This document shows, piece by piece, positions 35,431-44,723 of a DNA stretch of 64,000 nucleotides (the first letter of the stretch is position 1; each line of letters begins with the position of its first letter). The stretch comes from Anabaena sp051781005. Its GTDB lineage: Bacteria > Cyanobacteriota > Cyanobacteriia > Cyanobacteriales > Nostocaceae. The notes under the pieces were generated by a model that saw only the letters and a list, made by a program, of their open reading frames with translations, was not told the origin of the DNA and made no database searches. A program made the translations under genes and the position numbers. The DNA lies in NCBI RefSeq assembly GCF_051781005.1, contig NZ_JBPWOA010000002.1, positions 124,001-188,000 of the forward strand, given 5' to 3'.

Positions 35431-35820
35431 TAGTGGTATTTGATACAAATGTTTTGCTCTCTGGTATTGGCTGGAGAAGCAACCCTTTTCGCTGTCTTGA
35501 ATTGGCACGTAAGGAAATAATAGAAGGTGTAATATGTCCAGAAATACTTGAGGAAGTCACAGAAAAATTACAACTAAAGCTAAAATTTTCAGATACTCAA
35601 GTAATTGATACAATATCTGATTTACTCAGCTTTCTCCGATTAGTAACAATTACCAACACTTTAAATTTTCTCACCACTGACCCAGATGATAATATGATTT
35701 TAGAATGTGCAGTTTTGTCCAATGCAACTCACATTGTTACCTTTAGGTAGTTATGAAGGTATTGCAATTATAAATGCAACAGATTTCCTTAGTTTAATAT
35801 TACCTCAACAATTAACTTAA
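35421..35820 (+). pseudogene. PIN-domain toxin with 3' frameshift/deletion
   Basis: Starts at GTG 35421, overlapping the antitoxin. The frame reads VVVFDTNVLLSGIGWRSNPF (first PIN aspartate) and later TTDPDDNMILECAVLSNATH (second acidic cluster). It stops at 35748-35750 after HIVTFR. In a shifted frame the sequence resumes as LGSYEGIAIINATDFLSLIL and ends at 35818-35820, as PIN proteins of this family do. The segment between HIVT and LGSYEG, which should carry the GDxDLL aspartate, has been lost. The product should lack a metal ligand and be inactive, while the antitoxin is intact. Confidence 0.8.
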
Positions 35821-35853
35821 TAAATTTATTAATAAATATTGGTATCCTATCTC

Positions 35854-36369
35854 TTAAATATCATAACCCATTATATAGTCATTCATTACAAATCCATTCC
35901 CAAAATTTTTAATTTCACTGGCAATAATTTTAAAGCCAAATTTAGTGTAAGCTTTAATTCCTTTTTCATTCCTTTTATTGACATTGAGAATTATTTGTTT
36001 CAAGTTCATTTCTTGTGCTTTTTTGCAAACATGAGATAACATGATTTGCCCATATCCTAAACCATGTAGGAAGGATAATAAGTAACATTTATGTAGTTTT
36101 AAATAAGTAATATTATTTTTGGTTTCTGAGCCATAGGATAAATAACCAACGAATTGATTATCTTTTAAGACTTTATCGTAGAATATACCTTGATTTAAAA
36201 TTTCATTTTCAATTACTCCTACACCGTACATCAGATTTAGCATATAATCTATCTGCTCAATGCTGATAATTTGGGAATAGTGACTATACCAAATATCTAG
36301 ACTAACTTTTCTGAGTTCTTCTAAATCTGTATCTAATAACTTTTCAATCCCAATTAAGGAATTATTCAT
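35854..36369 (-). CDS. GNAT family N-acetyltransferase
   Basis: 171 residues. The acetyl-CoA-binding region follows the GNAT pattern: LLSFLHGLGYGQIMLSHVCK (a variant of Q/RxxGxG/A), then LNVNKRNEKGIKAYTKFGFK, the typical motif B with a tyrosine or phenylalanine in the last helix. Substrate unknown. No obvious partner; it converges with the damaged toxin gene. Low GC compared with neighbours, which may indicate recent acquisition. Confidence 0.9.
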   Translation of the reverse strand: MNNSLIGIEKLLDTDLEELRKVSLDIWYSHYSQIISIEQIDYMLNLMYGVGVIENEILNQGIFYDKVLKDNQFVGYLSYGSETKNNITYLKLHKCYLLSFLHGLGYGQIMLSHVCKKAQEMNLKQIILNVNKRNEKGIKAYTKFGFKIIASEIKNFGNGFVMNDYIMGYDI

Positions 36370-36558
36370 GCTTCACTAACCTCGTCAATAATTTGGGCTT
36401 TAATTATTTTATACTAATCGGTTAGATGCTCATTTGTTGAACTATACCCCTGATCTCAAAGTTAAAGTACGATTTGAGAGAACTATGGTGTACAGATACT
36501 TCAAGCGGGTGATGTTACTATCTAGGGTGTAGTATTCTAAGAGGAGAGAAGAAAAGCA

Positions 36559-37113
36559 TTGGACACGTTATTAAAAATATCAAACTTTATTGATGCTTGT
36601 ACTGAACGCATTGGCAGATTAACTAGTTGGCTAGTCCTAGTTATGGTTATACTGGGTGTGTGGAATGTTGCAGGTAGATACATTGGGCGCTTGATTGGTA
36701 GTAATCTTACATCCAACGCCTATATAGAAGCTCAATGGTATATTTTTGACTTAGTTTTTCTATTAGGTGCAGCTTACACTCTCAAGCATGACGAACACGT
36801 CCGTGTTGATATTTTTTACAGTAATTGGCAAGGTAAACGCAAAGCACTTGCAGACTTAGTGGGAACAGTATTTTTTCTAATTCCCTTCTGTATTATGGTG
36901 ATTATTTTTTCCTGGGATAGCATTATTGCGTCTTGGCAAATTCTGGAAACATCACCTGATCCTGGTGGTTTACCACGCTACCCCATTAAAGCGATGATTA
37001 TTGTTGCTTTTGTGCTGCTGATTTTTCAGGGAATTTCCCAAGCGATTAAAAATTTGGCAATTCTCCAAAACAGAATAGAACTTCAGGAGGAAAACCATGA
37101 CGCTGGATTATGA
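36559..37113 (+). CDS. TRAP transporter small permease (DctQ)
   Basis: 184 residues with four transmembrane helices (about 20-40, 60-80, 95-120, 145-165). The conserved core EAQWYIFDLVFLLGAAYTLK-x-DEHVRVDIFY is the DctQ signature. Start TTG 36559 is preceded by GAGGAGAGAAG, a good ribosome site. It overlaps the large permease gene by 17 bases. The substrate-binding protein is encoded separately on the other strand at 39127-40230. Confidence 0.92.
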   Translation: MDTLLKISNFIDACTERIGRLTSWLVLVMVILGVWNVAGRYIGRLIGSNLTSNAYIEAQWYIFDLVFLLGAAYTLKHDEHVRVDIFYSNWQGKRKALADLVGTVFFLIPFCIMVIIFSWDSIIASWQILETSPDPGGLPRYPIKAMIIVAFVLLIFQGISQAIKNLAILQNRIELQEENHDAGL

Positions 37114-38434
37114 ATGGCTTGGCCCGTTTATGTTTGCGGGTGCTTTAGTGCTGCTGTCTTTGGGGTATCCAGTTGCTTTTTCTCTGGGTGGTGTGGCGAT
37201 TTTATTCGGAATTGTGGGAATTTCTTTGGGTGTTTTTGACCCGGTATTTCTGACTGCGATGCCACAGCGGATTTTTGGCATTATGTCCAATTATACCCTG
37301 TTAGCTATCCCTTATTTCATTTTCATGGGGTCAATGTTGGAGAAATCTGGCATTGCGGAAAGGTTGTTAGAAACGATGGGGATTTTGCTAGGACGCTTGC
37401 GGGGTGGACTGGCTTTAGCTGTGATTTTGGTAGGTGCATTACTTGCAGCGACTACTGGTGTGGTAGCAGCGACTGTGGTAGCAATGGGTTTGATTTCTCT
37501 ACCGATTATGCTGCGTTATGGTTATAACAAAGAATTAGCTACTGGGGTAATTGCGGCTTCGGGAACTTTGGGACAAATTATTCCCCCTAGTGTGGTTTTG
37601 GTGGTTTTAGGCGACCAATTGGGTGTGTCTGTCGGTGATTTGTTTATTGGTTCAGTCATTCCTGGTTTGATGATGGCGGGGGCTTTTGCTCTCCATGTAC
37701 TAATTGTGGCATTTTTGAAGCCAGAGGTAGCGCCAGCTTTACCTGCGGAAGTGCGGGAAATTGGTGGAAAGGCTTTGAGAAAGCGGGTAGTTCAGGTGAT
37801 GCTACCGCCGTTGATTTTGATTTCTTTAGTTTTAGGAAGTATATTTTTTGGCATTGCTACACCAACGGAAGCGGGTGCGGTAGGATGTGGGGGAGCGATC
37901 GCACTTGCTGCTGCTAACGGTCAACTAACTTTAGCATCTCTGCGTCAAGTTTGTGATAACACTTTGCGAATTACCAGCATGGTAATTTTCGTTTTGCTGG
38001 GTTCTACAGCCTTTAGTTTAGTCTTTCGGGGATTAAATGGCGATCGCTTTATGTTTGATGTCCTCTCCAATCTCCCCGGTGGCAAAATCGGCTTTTTAGC
38101 CCTCAGCATGACAGTAGTTTTCTTTCTCGGCTTTTTCATCGACTTCTTTGAAATCGCCTTTATCATCGTGCCTTTATTTGTCCCAGTTGCCCAAACTTTA
38201 GGCATTGATTTAGTTTGGTATGGTGTCATCTTAGGGGCAAATCTGCAAACTTCTTTCCTCACCCCACCTTTTGGTTTTGCGTTATTTTACCTGCGCGGTG
38301 TTGCACCACCAGAAGTCACAACTGGTGATATTTATCGTGGTGTAATTCCCTTTATTTTGTTGCAATTGTTGGTAGTGCTTTTAATTATTACCTTCCCAGG
38401 AATTGTGAGTTTTTTACCTTCTTTGGGAGGTTAA
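37097..38434 (+). CDS. TRAP transporter large permease (DctM)
   Basis: 445 residues with about 12 helices. Conserved DctM parts: YPVAFSLGGVAILFG, the GVVAATVVAMGLISLPIMLR region, GTLGQIIPPSVVLVV, and the C-terminal LGANLQTSFLTPPFGFALFY. It imports substrate with Na+ together with DctQ and the periplasmic DctP. The arrangement DctQ-DctM on one strand and DctP on the other matches the 2-oxoacid/pyruvate TRAP system described in Anabaena, so monocarboxylate 2-oxoacids are the likely substrates. Confidence 0.94.
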   Translation: MTLDYEWLGPFMFAGALVLLSLGYPVAFSLGGVAILFGIVGISLGVFDPVFLTAMPQRIFGIMSNYTLLAIPYFIFMGSMLEKSGIAERLLETMGILLGRLRGGLALAVILVGALLAATTGVVAATVVAMGLISLPIMLRYGYNKELATGVIAASGTLGQIIPPSVVLVVLGDQLGVSVGDLFIGSVIPGLMMAGAFALHVLIVAFLKPEVAPALPAEVREIGGKALRKRVVQVMLPPLILISLVLGSIFFGIATPTEAGAVGCGGAIALAAANGQLTLASLRQVCDNTLRITSMVIFVLLGSTAFSLVFRGLNGDRFMFDVLSNLPGGKIGFLALSMTVVFFLGFFIDFFEIAFIIVPLFVPVAQTLGIDLVWYGVILGANLQTSFLTPPFGFALFYLRGVAPPEVTTGDIYRGVIPFILLQLLVVLLIITFPGIVSFLPSLGG

Positions 38435-38520
38435 TAAAACACAAGACTATGTAGGAATATGGAGTATTACAACAGTTTTTAATTGGGTTAAATACAAATT
38501 CAAAATCACGGGTGATCTTT

Positions 38521-38964
38521 ATGATCAAAAATATGGAAACCGCTCTTCAATGGTATTCGTTGTGCGTTATAGTCCTCTTTTTGAAAATGTTTGCACTTTC
38601 AGCCTATCAGGGGTTTTATCGTATTAGCAAACGTATATTTGTGAACCCTGAGGACGCAGCAGTATTCAATAAACCGCCCGCAGCAGAGGAGATACCACAA
38701 GTTCAACGTGCGGCCAAAGCTTGGCTTAATGACTTAGAGAACATTCCCATATTTCTGGGTCTAGGCATAGCGTATCTGCTGACTGGAGCATCACCAAGGG
38801 CTGCAACTTGGCTGTTTCCCACTTTCACAATTGCGCGAATACTTCATACATTGATGTATCTTTTCGGTTTTCAGCCCTGGCGAAGTATTATGTACGCAGT
38901 GGGGATCATTTGTCTCCTAGGGATGAGTTGGAACATAGGTTCGGTCTTATATCTGGTTAAATGA
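38521..38964 (+). CDS. MAPEG family membrane protein
   Basis: 147 residues from ATG 38521, with four helices. The MAPEG pattern is visible: LFLKMFALSAYQGFYRISKR, then the ENIPIFLGLGIAYLLTG block and ARILHTLMYLFG. Eukaryotic relatives are microsomal glutathione transferases/prostaglandin E synthase-like proteins. Bacterial members may conjugate glutathione to lipophilic substrates; the function here is not known. Inserted between the TRAP permease and binding-protein genes but with its own spacer. Confidence 0.85.
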   Translation: MIKNMETALQWYSLCVIVLFLKMFALSAYQGFYRISKRIFVNPEDAAVFNKPPAAEEIPQVQRAAKAWLNDLENIPIFLGLGIAYLLTGASPRAATWLFPTFTIARILHTLMYLFGFQPWRSIMYAVGIICLLGMSWNIGSVLYLVK

Positions 38965-39126
38965 AGCCAGCCCGAATTAGGGGCAAAAGTAGCCAAGTAT
39001 GAAGAGTTACGAGTTCCGAGTACTGAGTTTGGTAAATTTACTTCCACTAAAAACGAAATTTGCAAAAAATGTGAGTCAAGCGATCGCCTGACCCCAACAT
39101 AACTTACATTGAACTCAAATGAGATA

Positions 39127-40230
39127 TTATTTACTATCAGCCGTCACAAAATTGGCATAGCTTAATTCATTGACACGATTCCAGTTAAAAATCTGCTGTC
39201 TAAAGGTTTTCCACTGTTCATAAAGCTGTTTAAAACTTGCATCCTTACTAGCATTTTCCTCATATATATCAAAAGCCGCTTTTTTTGCAGCTTGCATAAT
39301 CTCTTCGCTGTAAGGAGTTAATTTAGTCCCACCAGCGAGCAATCTTGTCAGCGCTTCCCCATTCAAAGCATCGTACTCAGTCAACATATTCACGTTAGCT
39401 TCAACAGTTGCTGATCTAAAAATTTCTTGGTATTCTTTAGGTAATTTATCCCAAGCCTTACGACTCACCAAAACATCTAAAGTTGGACCCGGTTCCCACC
39501 AACCAGGATAATAATAAAATTGCGCGGCTTTATTTAAACCCAACTTCTCATCATCATAGGGTCCCACCCACTCAGCCGCATCAATTGCACCCCTATCTAA
39601 TGCTAAATATATTTCTCCTCCGGGTAACACTTGCACATTCACCCCCAAGCGAGACATAACTTGTCCACCTAAGCCAGGAATCCGCATTTTTAACCCATTC
39701 AAATCAGCAACAGATTTGATTTCTTTCTTAAACCATCCTCCCATTTGCGCCCCAGTATTACCAGCAGGAAAGTTGATGATATTGAAATTAGCATATATTT
39801 TTTGTATGGCTTCCAGTCCACCACCATGATACAACCAAGCATTTTGCTGTTGGGCATTTAAGCCAAAGGGTACAGTAGTAGCGAAAGCTAATGCTGGATT
39901 TTTACCAATGTAATAATAACTAGCAGTGTGTCCACATTCCACAGTTCCCGCTTGAACAGCATCTAATACTTGTAATCCTGGAACTAATTCCCCAGCCGCA
40001 AAAGGAGTAATGGTGAAACGGCCATTGGTCATTTCTTTGACACGTCTGGAGATGGTTTCCGCACCGATATAAGTCCCTAAAGTCTTTGTCCAGCTAGTGG
40101 CCATGCGCCATCTGACACTGGGTAAACTACCTTGTGCGTTGCTAGATGTAACTGTTTTTGCACAAGCTGCGGTAAGTGTGGCTGTTGCTGTTGCAATTAC
40201 ACCAGTATTGATAATTTGTCTACGTTTCAT
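39127..40230 (-). CDS. TRAP transporter substrate-binding protein (DctP, 2-oxoacid type)
   Basis: 367 residues. The N-terminus KRRQIINTGVIATATATLTA followed by ACAK is both Tat-like (two basic residues before the hydrophobic part) and has a lipobox-like LTAAC, so it is likely a lipoprotein or periplasmic protein. The DctP domain has VRWRMATSWTKTLGTY, GAIDAAEWVGPYDDEKLGLN and YYYPGWWEPGPTLDVLVS, the pattern of TakP-type 2-oxoacid-binding proteins. It is convergent with the permease pair and separated from it by the MAPEG gene. Confidence 0.92.
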   Translation of the reverse strand: MKRRQIINTGVIATATATLTAACAKTVTSSNAQGSLPSVRWRMATSWTKTLGTYIGAETISRRVKEMTNGRFTITPFAAGELVPGLQVLDAVQAGTVECGHTASYYYIGKNPALAFATTVPFGLNAQQQNAWLYHGGGLEAIQKIYANFNIINFPAGNTGAQMGGWFKKEIKSVADLNGLKMRIPGLGGQVMSRLGVNVQVLPGGEIYLALDRGAIDAAEWVGPYDDEKLGLNKAAQFYYYPGWWEPGPTLDVLVSRKAWDKLPKEYQEIFRSATVEANVNMLTEYDALNGEALTRLLAGGTKLTPYSEEIMQAAKKAAFDIYEENASKDASFKQLYEQWKTFRQQIFNWNRVNELSYANFVTADSK

Positions 40231-40268
40231 TATTTTTTAATCTATCTTGAGGCTGATAGTGCAATTTA

Positions 40269-41465
40269 TCAGGTTTTTGGTAGATTTTGGAATTGTTCCA
40301 TGAAACGGCGATCAATACAGTCTTTCCAGTGCCACAATAATTGATGGGGAGGTAAAGTGAAATTTCCCCTAGTAGCTAATGCTCTTTTGTCCCCTGTACT
40401 AATCAAACTCAAATATGCTTTTTGTGGTTTGTAGGGTTTGAGTGATTTACCCAAAACCATCCTGCACAAATTTTCATACAACGGTTTACCTTGACGCACC
40501 GCAAACACACCTGCTTTTGGTAGGTGATAACTTGCCATAGTCGCAATATCACCCGCTGCAAAAATATGGGAATGGGTGAGAGATTGCAAATGATCATCTA
40601 CTAAAATAAACCCTTGTTCATCAGTACCAATTCCTGATGCTTTTACCCAATTTGGTGCTGATGCTTGTGTCACCCAAAAAACTTTATTACATTCAACTAT
40701 TAACCCAGATTCACATTTCACATCAAAATTTTCGTTTATCGGTACAAGTTGACACACTGTTTCCCCTAAATGCAGTTTTACATCTTTTTTAGTTAAAACT
40801 TCTTCCATGATTCGCCGTACTGATAGATGATGATTTGGCATTAATTCCCTACCTCGTTGAAATAAATGCACTTCTAAATTTTCAATCTCTAATTTTTGTA
40901 AACCTGCTTGCATTGATAACGCCAATTCCACACCCCCAGCACCACCACCCACAATACTAATACTTAGCGGTTTTTGGGGTTTTACAGCTACACTTTTTTG
41001 TAATTTATACCAATGTTCTAAAAGTTGTGCTACTGGTTTAGCACTAATAGCATATTCTGCTGCACCTGATACAGACAATTTAGCAGGAGTGCTGCCAATA
41101 TCAATAGACAGTAGATCAAAATCTACCGCAGGTCGGTTAGCACAAATCACTTTGTTATTTTGCAAATCTAGCCCAACTACTCTGTCAAAATACAAATTTA
41201 CATGAGCAAAGTTGCTTAAATTTTGCAAGTTAATATGACACTCAGCATAACTGTAAAATCCAGCAAGATGTCCTGGTAACATCCCAGAGTAGGGCGTATA
41301 TTTATCTGGAGTAATTAAGGTCAAATACAATCCAGGTAAAGGTTTTTTACCCAAAAGTCTCAAGATAATGGCATGACTATGACCTCCACCGATCAGCACT
41401 AGCTGTTTCAGTATTGGTCGGGAATTTTGCTGCATTGTCAGATTTAAGTAAATATGGTTAATCAT
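40269..41465 (-). CDS. FAD-dependent NADH-dehydrogenase-like oxidoreductase of the SelD-associated family
   Basis: 398 residues, or 388 from the internal ATG at 41435. FAD-binding LVLIGGGHSHAIILRLL is distinctive: GGGHSH is the signature of the pyridine-nucleotide-disulfide oxidoreductases that in many cyanobacteria are fused in front of selenide-water dikinase. The NAD-binding site is SIVGGGAGGVELALSMQ, and the second FAD motif is HIFAAGDIATM. Here the protein ends without any SelD domain. No redox CxxC is present, so it resembles type-2 NADH dehydrogenases. Its acceptor is unknown. Confidence 0.85.
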   Translation of the reverse strand: MINHIYLNLTMQQNSRPILKQLVLIGGGHSHAIILRLLGKKPLPGLYLTLITPDKYTPYSGMLPGHLAGFYSYAECHINLQNLSNFAHVNLYFDRVVGLDLQNNKVICANRPAVDFDLLSIDIGSTPAKLSVSGAAEYAISAKPVAQLLEHWYKLQKSVAVKPQKPLSISIVGGGAGGVELALSMQAGLQKLEIENLEVHLFQRGRELMPNHHLSVRRIMEEVLTKKDVKLHLGETVCQLVPINENFDVKCESGLIVECNKVFWVTQASAPNWVKASGIGTDEQGFILVDDHLQSLTHSHIFAAGDIATMASYHLPKAGVFAVRQGKPLYENLCRMVLGKSLKPYKPQKAYLSLISTGDKRALATRGNFTLPPHQLLWHWKDCIDRRFMEQFQNLPKT

Positions 41466-41799
41466 TAAATATCAATATGATCATGATTCTGATCAGTTGT
41501 TTATGAATAGTAAACAGTAGTATTTACAACTAAATTTTGAACCATATGTTTAACATATATTTTTCTTGGTGTCTATACCTCAAATGATTATGTTTTCTTT
41601 TTTTAGTGCAGAGTAGAATTGGGCTGATCCCAAATAGCTGTAGATCATAGATATGATTTATTAACCTGCTAATAGTTCCTCTAGTATCTTTTGAATTGGG
41701 GATTCTAAATTACTTGGTAGTTATGCTAACTAATAATTAAAGGTTATTTATGTACAAACAGTTGCAAAAAAATACTCAATAAAAAACAATACAAGTATT
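41466..41799. other. Intergenic, divergent promoters
   Basis: 334 bp of AT-rich DNA between the flavoprotein and the first pentapeptide gene. A palindromic TGATCATGATTCTGATCA lies at 41478-41495, just upstream of the flavoprotein start, and may be an operator. No gene is seen. Confidence 0.45.
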
Positions 41800-42552
41800 A
41801 TGAGAGTGCCAAAAATATTTTCTATTACATCTAAAGATGTTCAAAATACTGGTTTTTTCGATAAAATTACTAGCATAAAAATCATCCGGTGGATGCTGGT
41901 AATCAATGAAAAACTAAAGCATGATCAACACAATAAACACCATCAGGATTACTTAATGAAAGTTGTAAGCCGACTGGAAAATAATTCAATGGTAATCAGT
42001 TTAGATGCAATTAATGATTTAGAGCATATCGCTGAAGTTAATCCACAATACCACTGGATAATTATGGATATGCTCACTAATTTTGTGCGAAATAAAGCTC
42101 CCAGTAGATCCCCAGAAGAAGTAACGAATAATTCTTCAGAAAACACTAAGGCAGTCATTCAAGCAGCTATTACTGTGATTGCTAGGAGAGATACAAAACA
42201 TGACCCGGAGAATGAGCAGATTGACTTAAGTTACACGGACTTAAGGGGAGTAAACTTGCAAGGTGCAAATCTGGAACAAACTAACCTTTATCAAGCTAAT
42301 CTATCAGAGGCAAATCTTGTTGGTGCAAACCTACAGGGAGCGATTCTCAGTGCGGCAAATCTTTCTGGTGCTAATCTCAATTTTGCTAATCTCTCCCAAG
42401 CTATCCTGAGTGCAGCAAATCTCAGAGGTGCAAATCTCTCTGGTGCTAACTTACATCGAGCTAATCTATATTTAGCTAGTTTACAGGATGCAATTTTGAA
42501 TGATGCTATCCTGGATGAAGCAAACCTGAGGGAAGCTCAGTTTAAGTTGTAA
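41800..42552 (+). CDS. Pentapeptide-repeat protein with N-terminal helical module
   Basis: 250 residues. The N-terminal 140 residues are helical and contain AINDLEHIAEVNPQYHWIIM-DMLTNFVR, then TKAVIQAAITVIARR. The same two blocks occur in the next gene, so they form a shared module. Residues 145-250 are about 20 pentapeptides (LQGANLEQTNLYQANLSEAN). No membrane segment. A recently diverged, shorter paralogue of the following gene, which lies 372 bp on. Function unknown. Confidence 0.88.
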   Translation: MRVPKIFSITSKDVQNTGFFDKITSIKIIRWMLVINEKLKHDQHNKHHQDYLMKVVSRLENNSMVISLDAINDLEHIAEVNPQYHWIIMDMLTNFVRNKAPSRSPEEVTNNSSENTKAVIQAAITVIARRDTKHDPENEQIDLSYTDLRGVNLQGANLEQTNLYQANLSEANLVGANLQGAILSAANLSGANLNFANLSQAILSAANLRGANLSGANLHRANLYLASLQDAILNDAILDEANLREAQFKL

Positions 42553-42629
42553 GAAAAAATATATACCGAGTGTATAATGCTGATCACTGATCAAGTTGCA
42601 ACTGAAATTTTTGCTTTCCAGGTATTGAC

Positions 42630-42653
42630 ATCTACTCCTGTGTAGGGGTAGAT
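42630..42653. terminator. Hairpin downstream of the first pentapeptide gene
   Basis: ATCTACTCC (42630-42638) pairs with GGGGTAGAT (42645-42653) through one wobble pair, loop TGTGTA. No T tract follows. The remainder of the 372-bp gap is AT-rich without a visible gene. Confidence 0.45.
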
Positions 42654-42924
42654 ATAGAAGTAAATTGTATGGTAGGGAAATCTTAACAGGGAAGAAGAAA
42701 CAGGGTTGAAAGTCTTTCTATGTCTGATTTTTGTGATCTGTGTATATCTTCACCTACTGAGCAATGCGATCGCTCTACAGACAGTAAGATTTTTTCTGAA
42801 AAGTATATTTATTTTCATTCTAACTAATTAATACAACACTTAATTAAGTAAGTTCTTGCATATCTAACTTTGAAGCTAAATGCTATACTGTTGTTCTTAA
42901 TCATCTCAGTAATAACTCATTATT

Positions 42925-44415
42925 GTGAAGCATCTTTCTGGTATGTCTGCTAAAAAGACAGACGCAACTTTGAATTGGTTTATTACCATCATAGTTATTG
43001 TTGCTATGTCCTTAATACTGATTGTCTTCGCATCTACTAATATTGAGAAGTTATCACTTCAGCAGCGAATAACTGATAGAAATCAAGCATTAACTACTAC
43101 TGCCATAGTTTTTCTAGGTTTAGCTGTCATGCTTAATGCTTACTACGCGGCAAAGCGGACTCAAGCAATGCAAAAAAATGCGATTACAGCGGAGAAAAGC
43201 CTAGCAATTGGCATAGAAAATACTAAACTGACTCAAGAAAGATTGATTGCAGAACGCTTTCTTGGCGGAATTGCTCAGTTAGGACATGACAAGGTAGAAA
43301 CGCGCATTGGTGCAATTTATGCGTTAGAAAGAATTGCCCAGGATTTCCCCCAAGAACATTGGACAATTATGGAAATTCTCACCGCTTTTATACGAGAGAA
43401 TGCAGCCATACAACTAGAGCGGAAACTACCCAAGCCGGAAGATTTTATGGCGATTGATTTGGGTCAACAGCGAGAACGATCGCGCCGTCAACAGCCAGCA
43501 GATTATTCTATACCATTAGAGTCTCTCAAACTTCGCACCGATATTCAAGCGGCACTAACTGTGATTGGTAGACGCAATTTTCAGCAAGATCGAGAAAATC
43601 AAAAACTGGATTTACGGAATATTGACATCAGACGGGTAGATTTAGCAGGGGCTAAACTGCAAGGGGTTGATTTGCGGGGATCTGATTTGTGTGGATCTGA
43701 TTTGCGGGAGATAGATTTAAGTGGAGCAGATTTAGATGGGGTTAAACTCATCGGGTCGATTCTCTATGAAGCTAATTTGTTTAAAGCTAGTTTGCGGGGA
43801 GCTAATTTAAGTCGGGCGAATTTGAATCTTGCTAATTTATACGGGGTCAACTTGCGTTCAGCTAACCTATCTGGTGCAAGTTTGCGTGCAGCTAATTTAC
43901 AAGCAGCTAATTTGTATAAAGCTAATTTGCAACAAGCAACTCTGAAAGCGGCTAACCTGTCTGGTGCTAAGTTATTTTTGGCTAATTTGCAAGGGGCAAA
44001 ATTGGGTAAAACTAATTTACAGTTAGCGGGTTTGACTGCGGCGAATTTGCAAGGTGCAAATCTCAATGGCGCAAATCTCCAAGGCGCAAATTTGAATGCG
44101 GCTAAATTGCAGCAAACAGATATTTATTTTGCTAATCTCAGCGAAGCTAGTTTGACGGAAGCAGATTTGCAACAAGCTAATCTGATGGGAGCTAATCTTT
44201 GTAAGGCTATTCTTGATGAAGCTGATCTTTCTTGGGCAAATTTGATGGGAGCTAACTTAGCTGGCGCTCATCTTTGTGATGTTAAATTGACTGGAGCGAT
44301 TCTGACGGGGGCGAAAAACCTGGAATTAGAGCAGATAAATATGGCTTTGGGCGATCGCACTACTCGTCTACCTGATTATATCGAAACCCCGGAGAGTTGG
44401 CGGCAATCTGTTTGA
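42925..44415 (+). CDS. Membrane-anchored pentapeptide-repeat protein
   Basis: 496 residues from GTG 42925 (ATG 42943 also possible). Two transmembrane helices near 17-38 and 57-76 are followed by a coiled part and the module QLGHDKVETRIGAIYALERI-A...HWTIMEILTAFIREN, then TDIQAALTVIGRR. From about 230 to 465 there are about 48 pentapeptides, a long beta-helix facing the cytoplasm. The module before the repeats is common in cyanobacterial pentapeptide proteins. A C-terminal segment GDRTTRLPDYIETPESW ends it. A terminator follows. Its role is not known. Confidence 0.9.
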   Translation: MKHLSGMSAKKTDATLNWFITIIVIVAMSLILIVFASTNIEKLSLQQRITDRNQALTTTAIVFLGLAVMLNAYYAAKRTQAMQKNAITAEKSLAIGIENTKLTQERLIAERFLGGIAQLGHDKVETRIGAIYALERIAQDFPQEHWTIMEILTAFIRENAAIQLERKLPKPEDFMAIDLGQQRERSRRQQPADYSIPLESLKLRTDIQAALTVIGRRNFQQDRENQKLDLRNIDIRRVDLAGAKLQGVDLRGSDLCGSDLREIDLSGADLDGVKLIGSILYEANLFKASLRGANLSRANLNLANLYGVNLRSANLSGASLRAANLQAANLYKANLQQATLKAANLSGAKLFLANLQGAKLGKTNLQLAGLTAANLQGANLNGANLQGANLNAAKLQQTDIYFANLSEASLTEADLQQANLMGANLCKAILDEADLSWANLMGANLAGAHLCDVKLTGAILTGAKNLELEQINMALGDRTTRLPDYIETPESWRQSV

Positions 44416-44526
44416 AGATTTACAACTGCGGTCATTGGTGCATTCTACTTTTCTAGGCAAGATACGAATTATGAATTATTTTAATTGTTATTAATTGCTC
44501 ATATTTTAATTTTAATCAAGTCATTA

Positions 44527-44564
44527 AATCATGACTTTGTAATTGTCATGATTGCTTGTTTTTT
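44527..44564 (+). terminator. Rho-independent terminator
   Basis: AATCATGAC (44527-44535) pairs perfectly with GTCATGATT (44545-44553), then GCTTG and six T residues. It ends the long pentapeptide gene. The rest of the gap to 44723 shows no gene. Confidence 0.85.
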
Positions 44565-44723
44565 AAATCCTTAATTCGTAATCAAATTAGCTTTTTATAG
44601 TTAGCAATTTATAGTAATTTTTGACCATGACTAATAAATAACGCTTTCAAGCTTTTGCTAGATAAAGGTTTGAAAAGATCAGGCTGTTACAAAAAGATTA
44701 CTATTTTTGAGGATAAAAGTCTG

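Noticed and set aside
41478..41495. Zur box upstream of the flavoprotein gene
   Set aside because: TGATCATGATTCTGATCA is palindromic but has a different spacing from the two boxes at 51460 and 53941; not called as Zur.
43764..44066. Cys/Lys/Ala-rich 100-codon frame antisense to the pentapeptide gene
   Set aside because: Regular pattern is the reverse reading of the pentapeptide codons.
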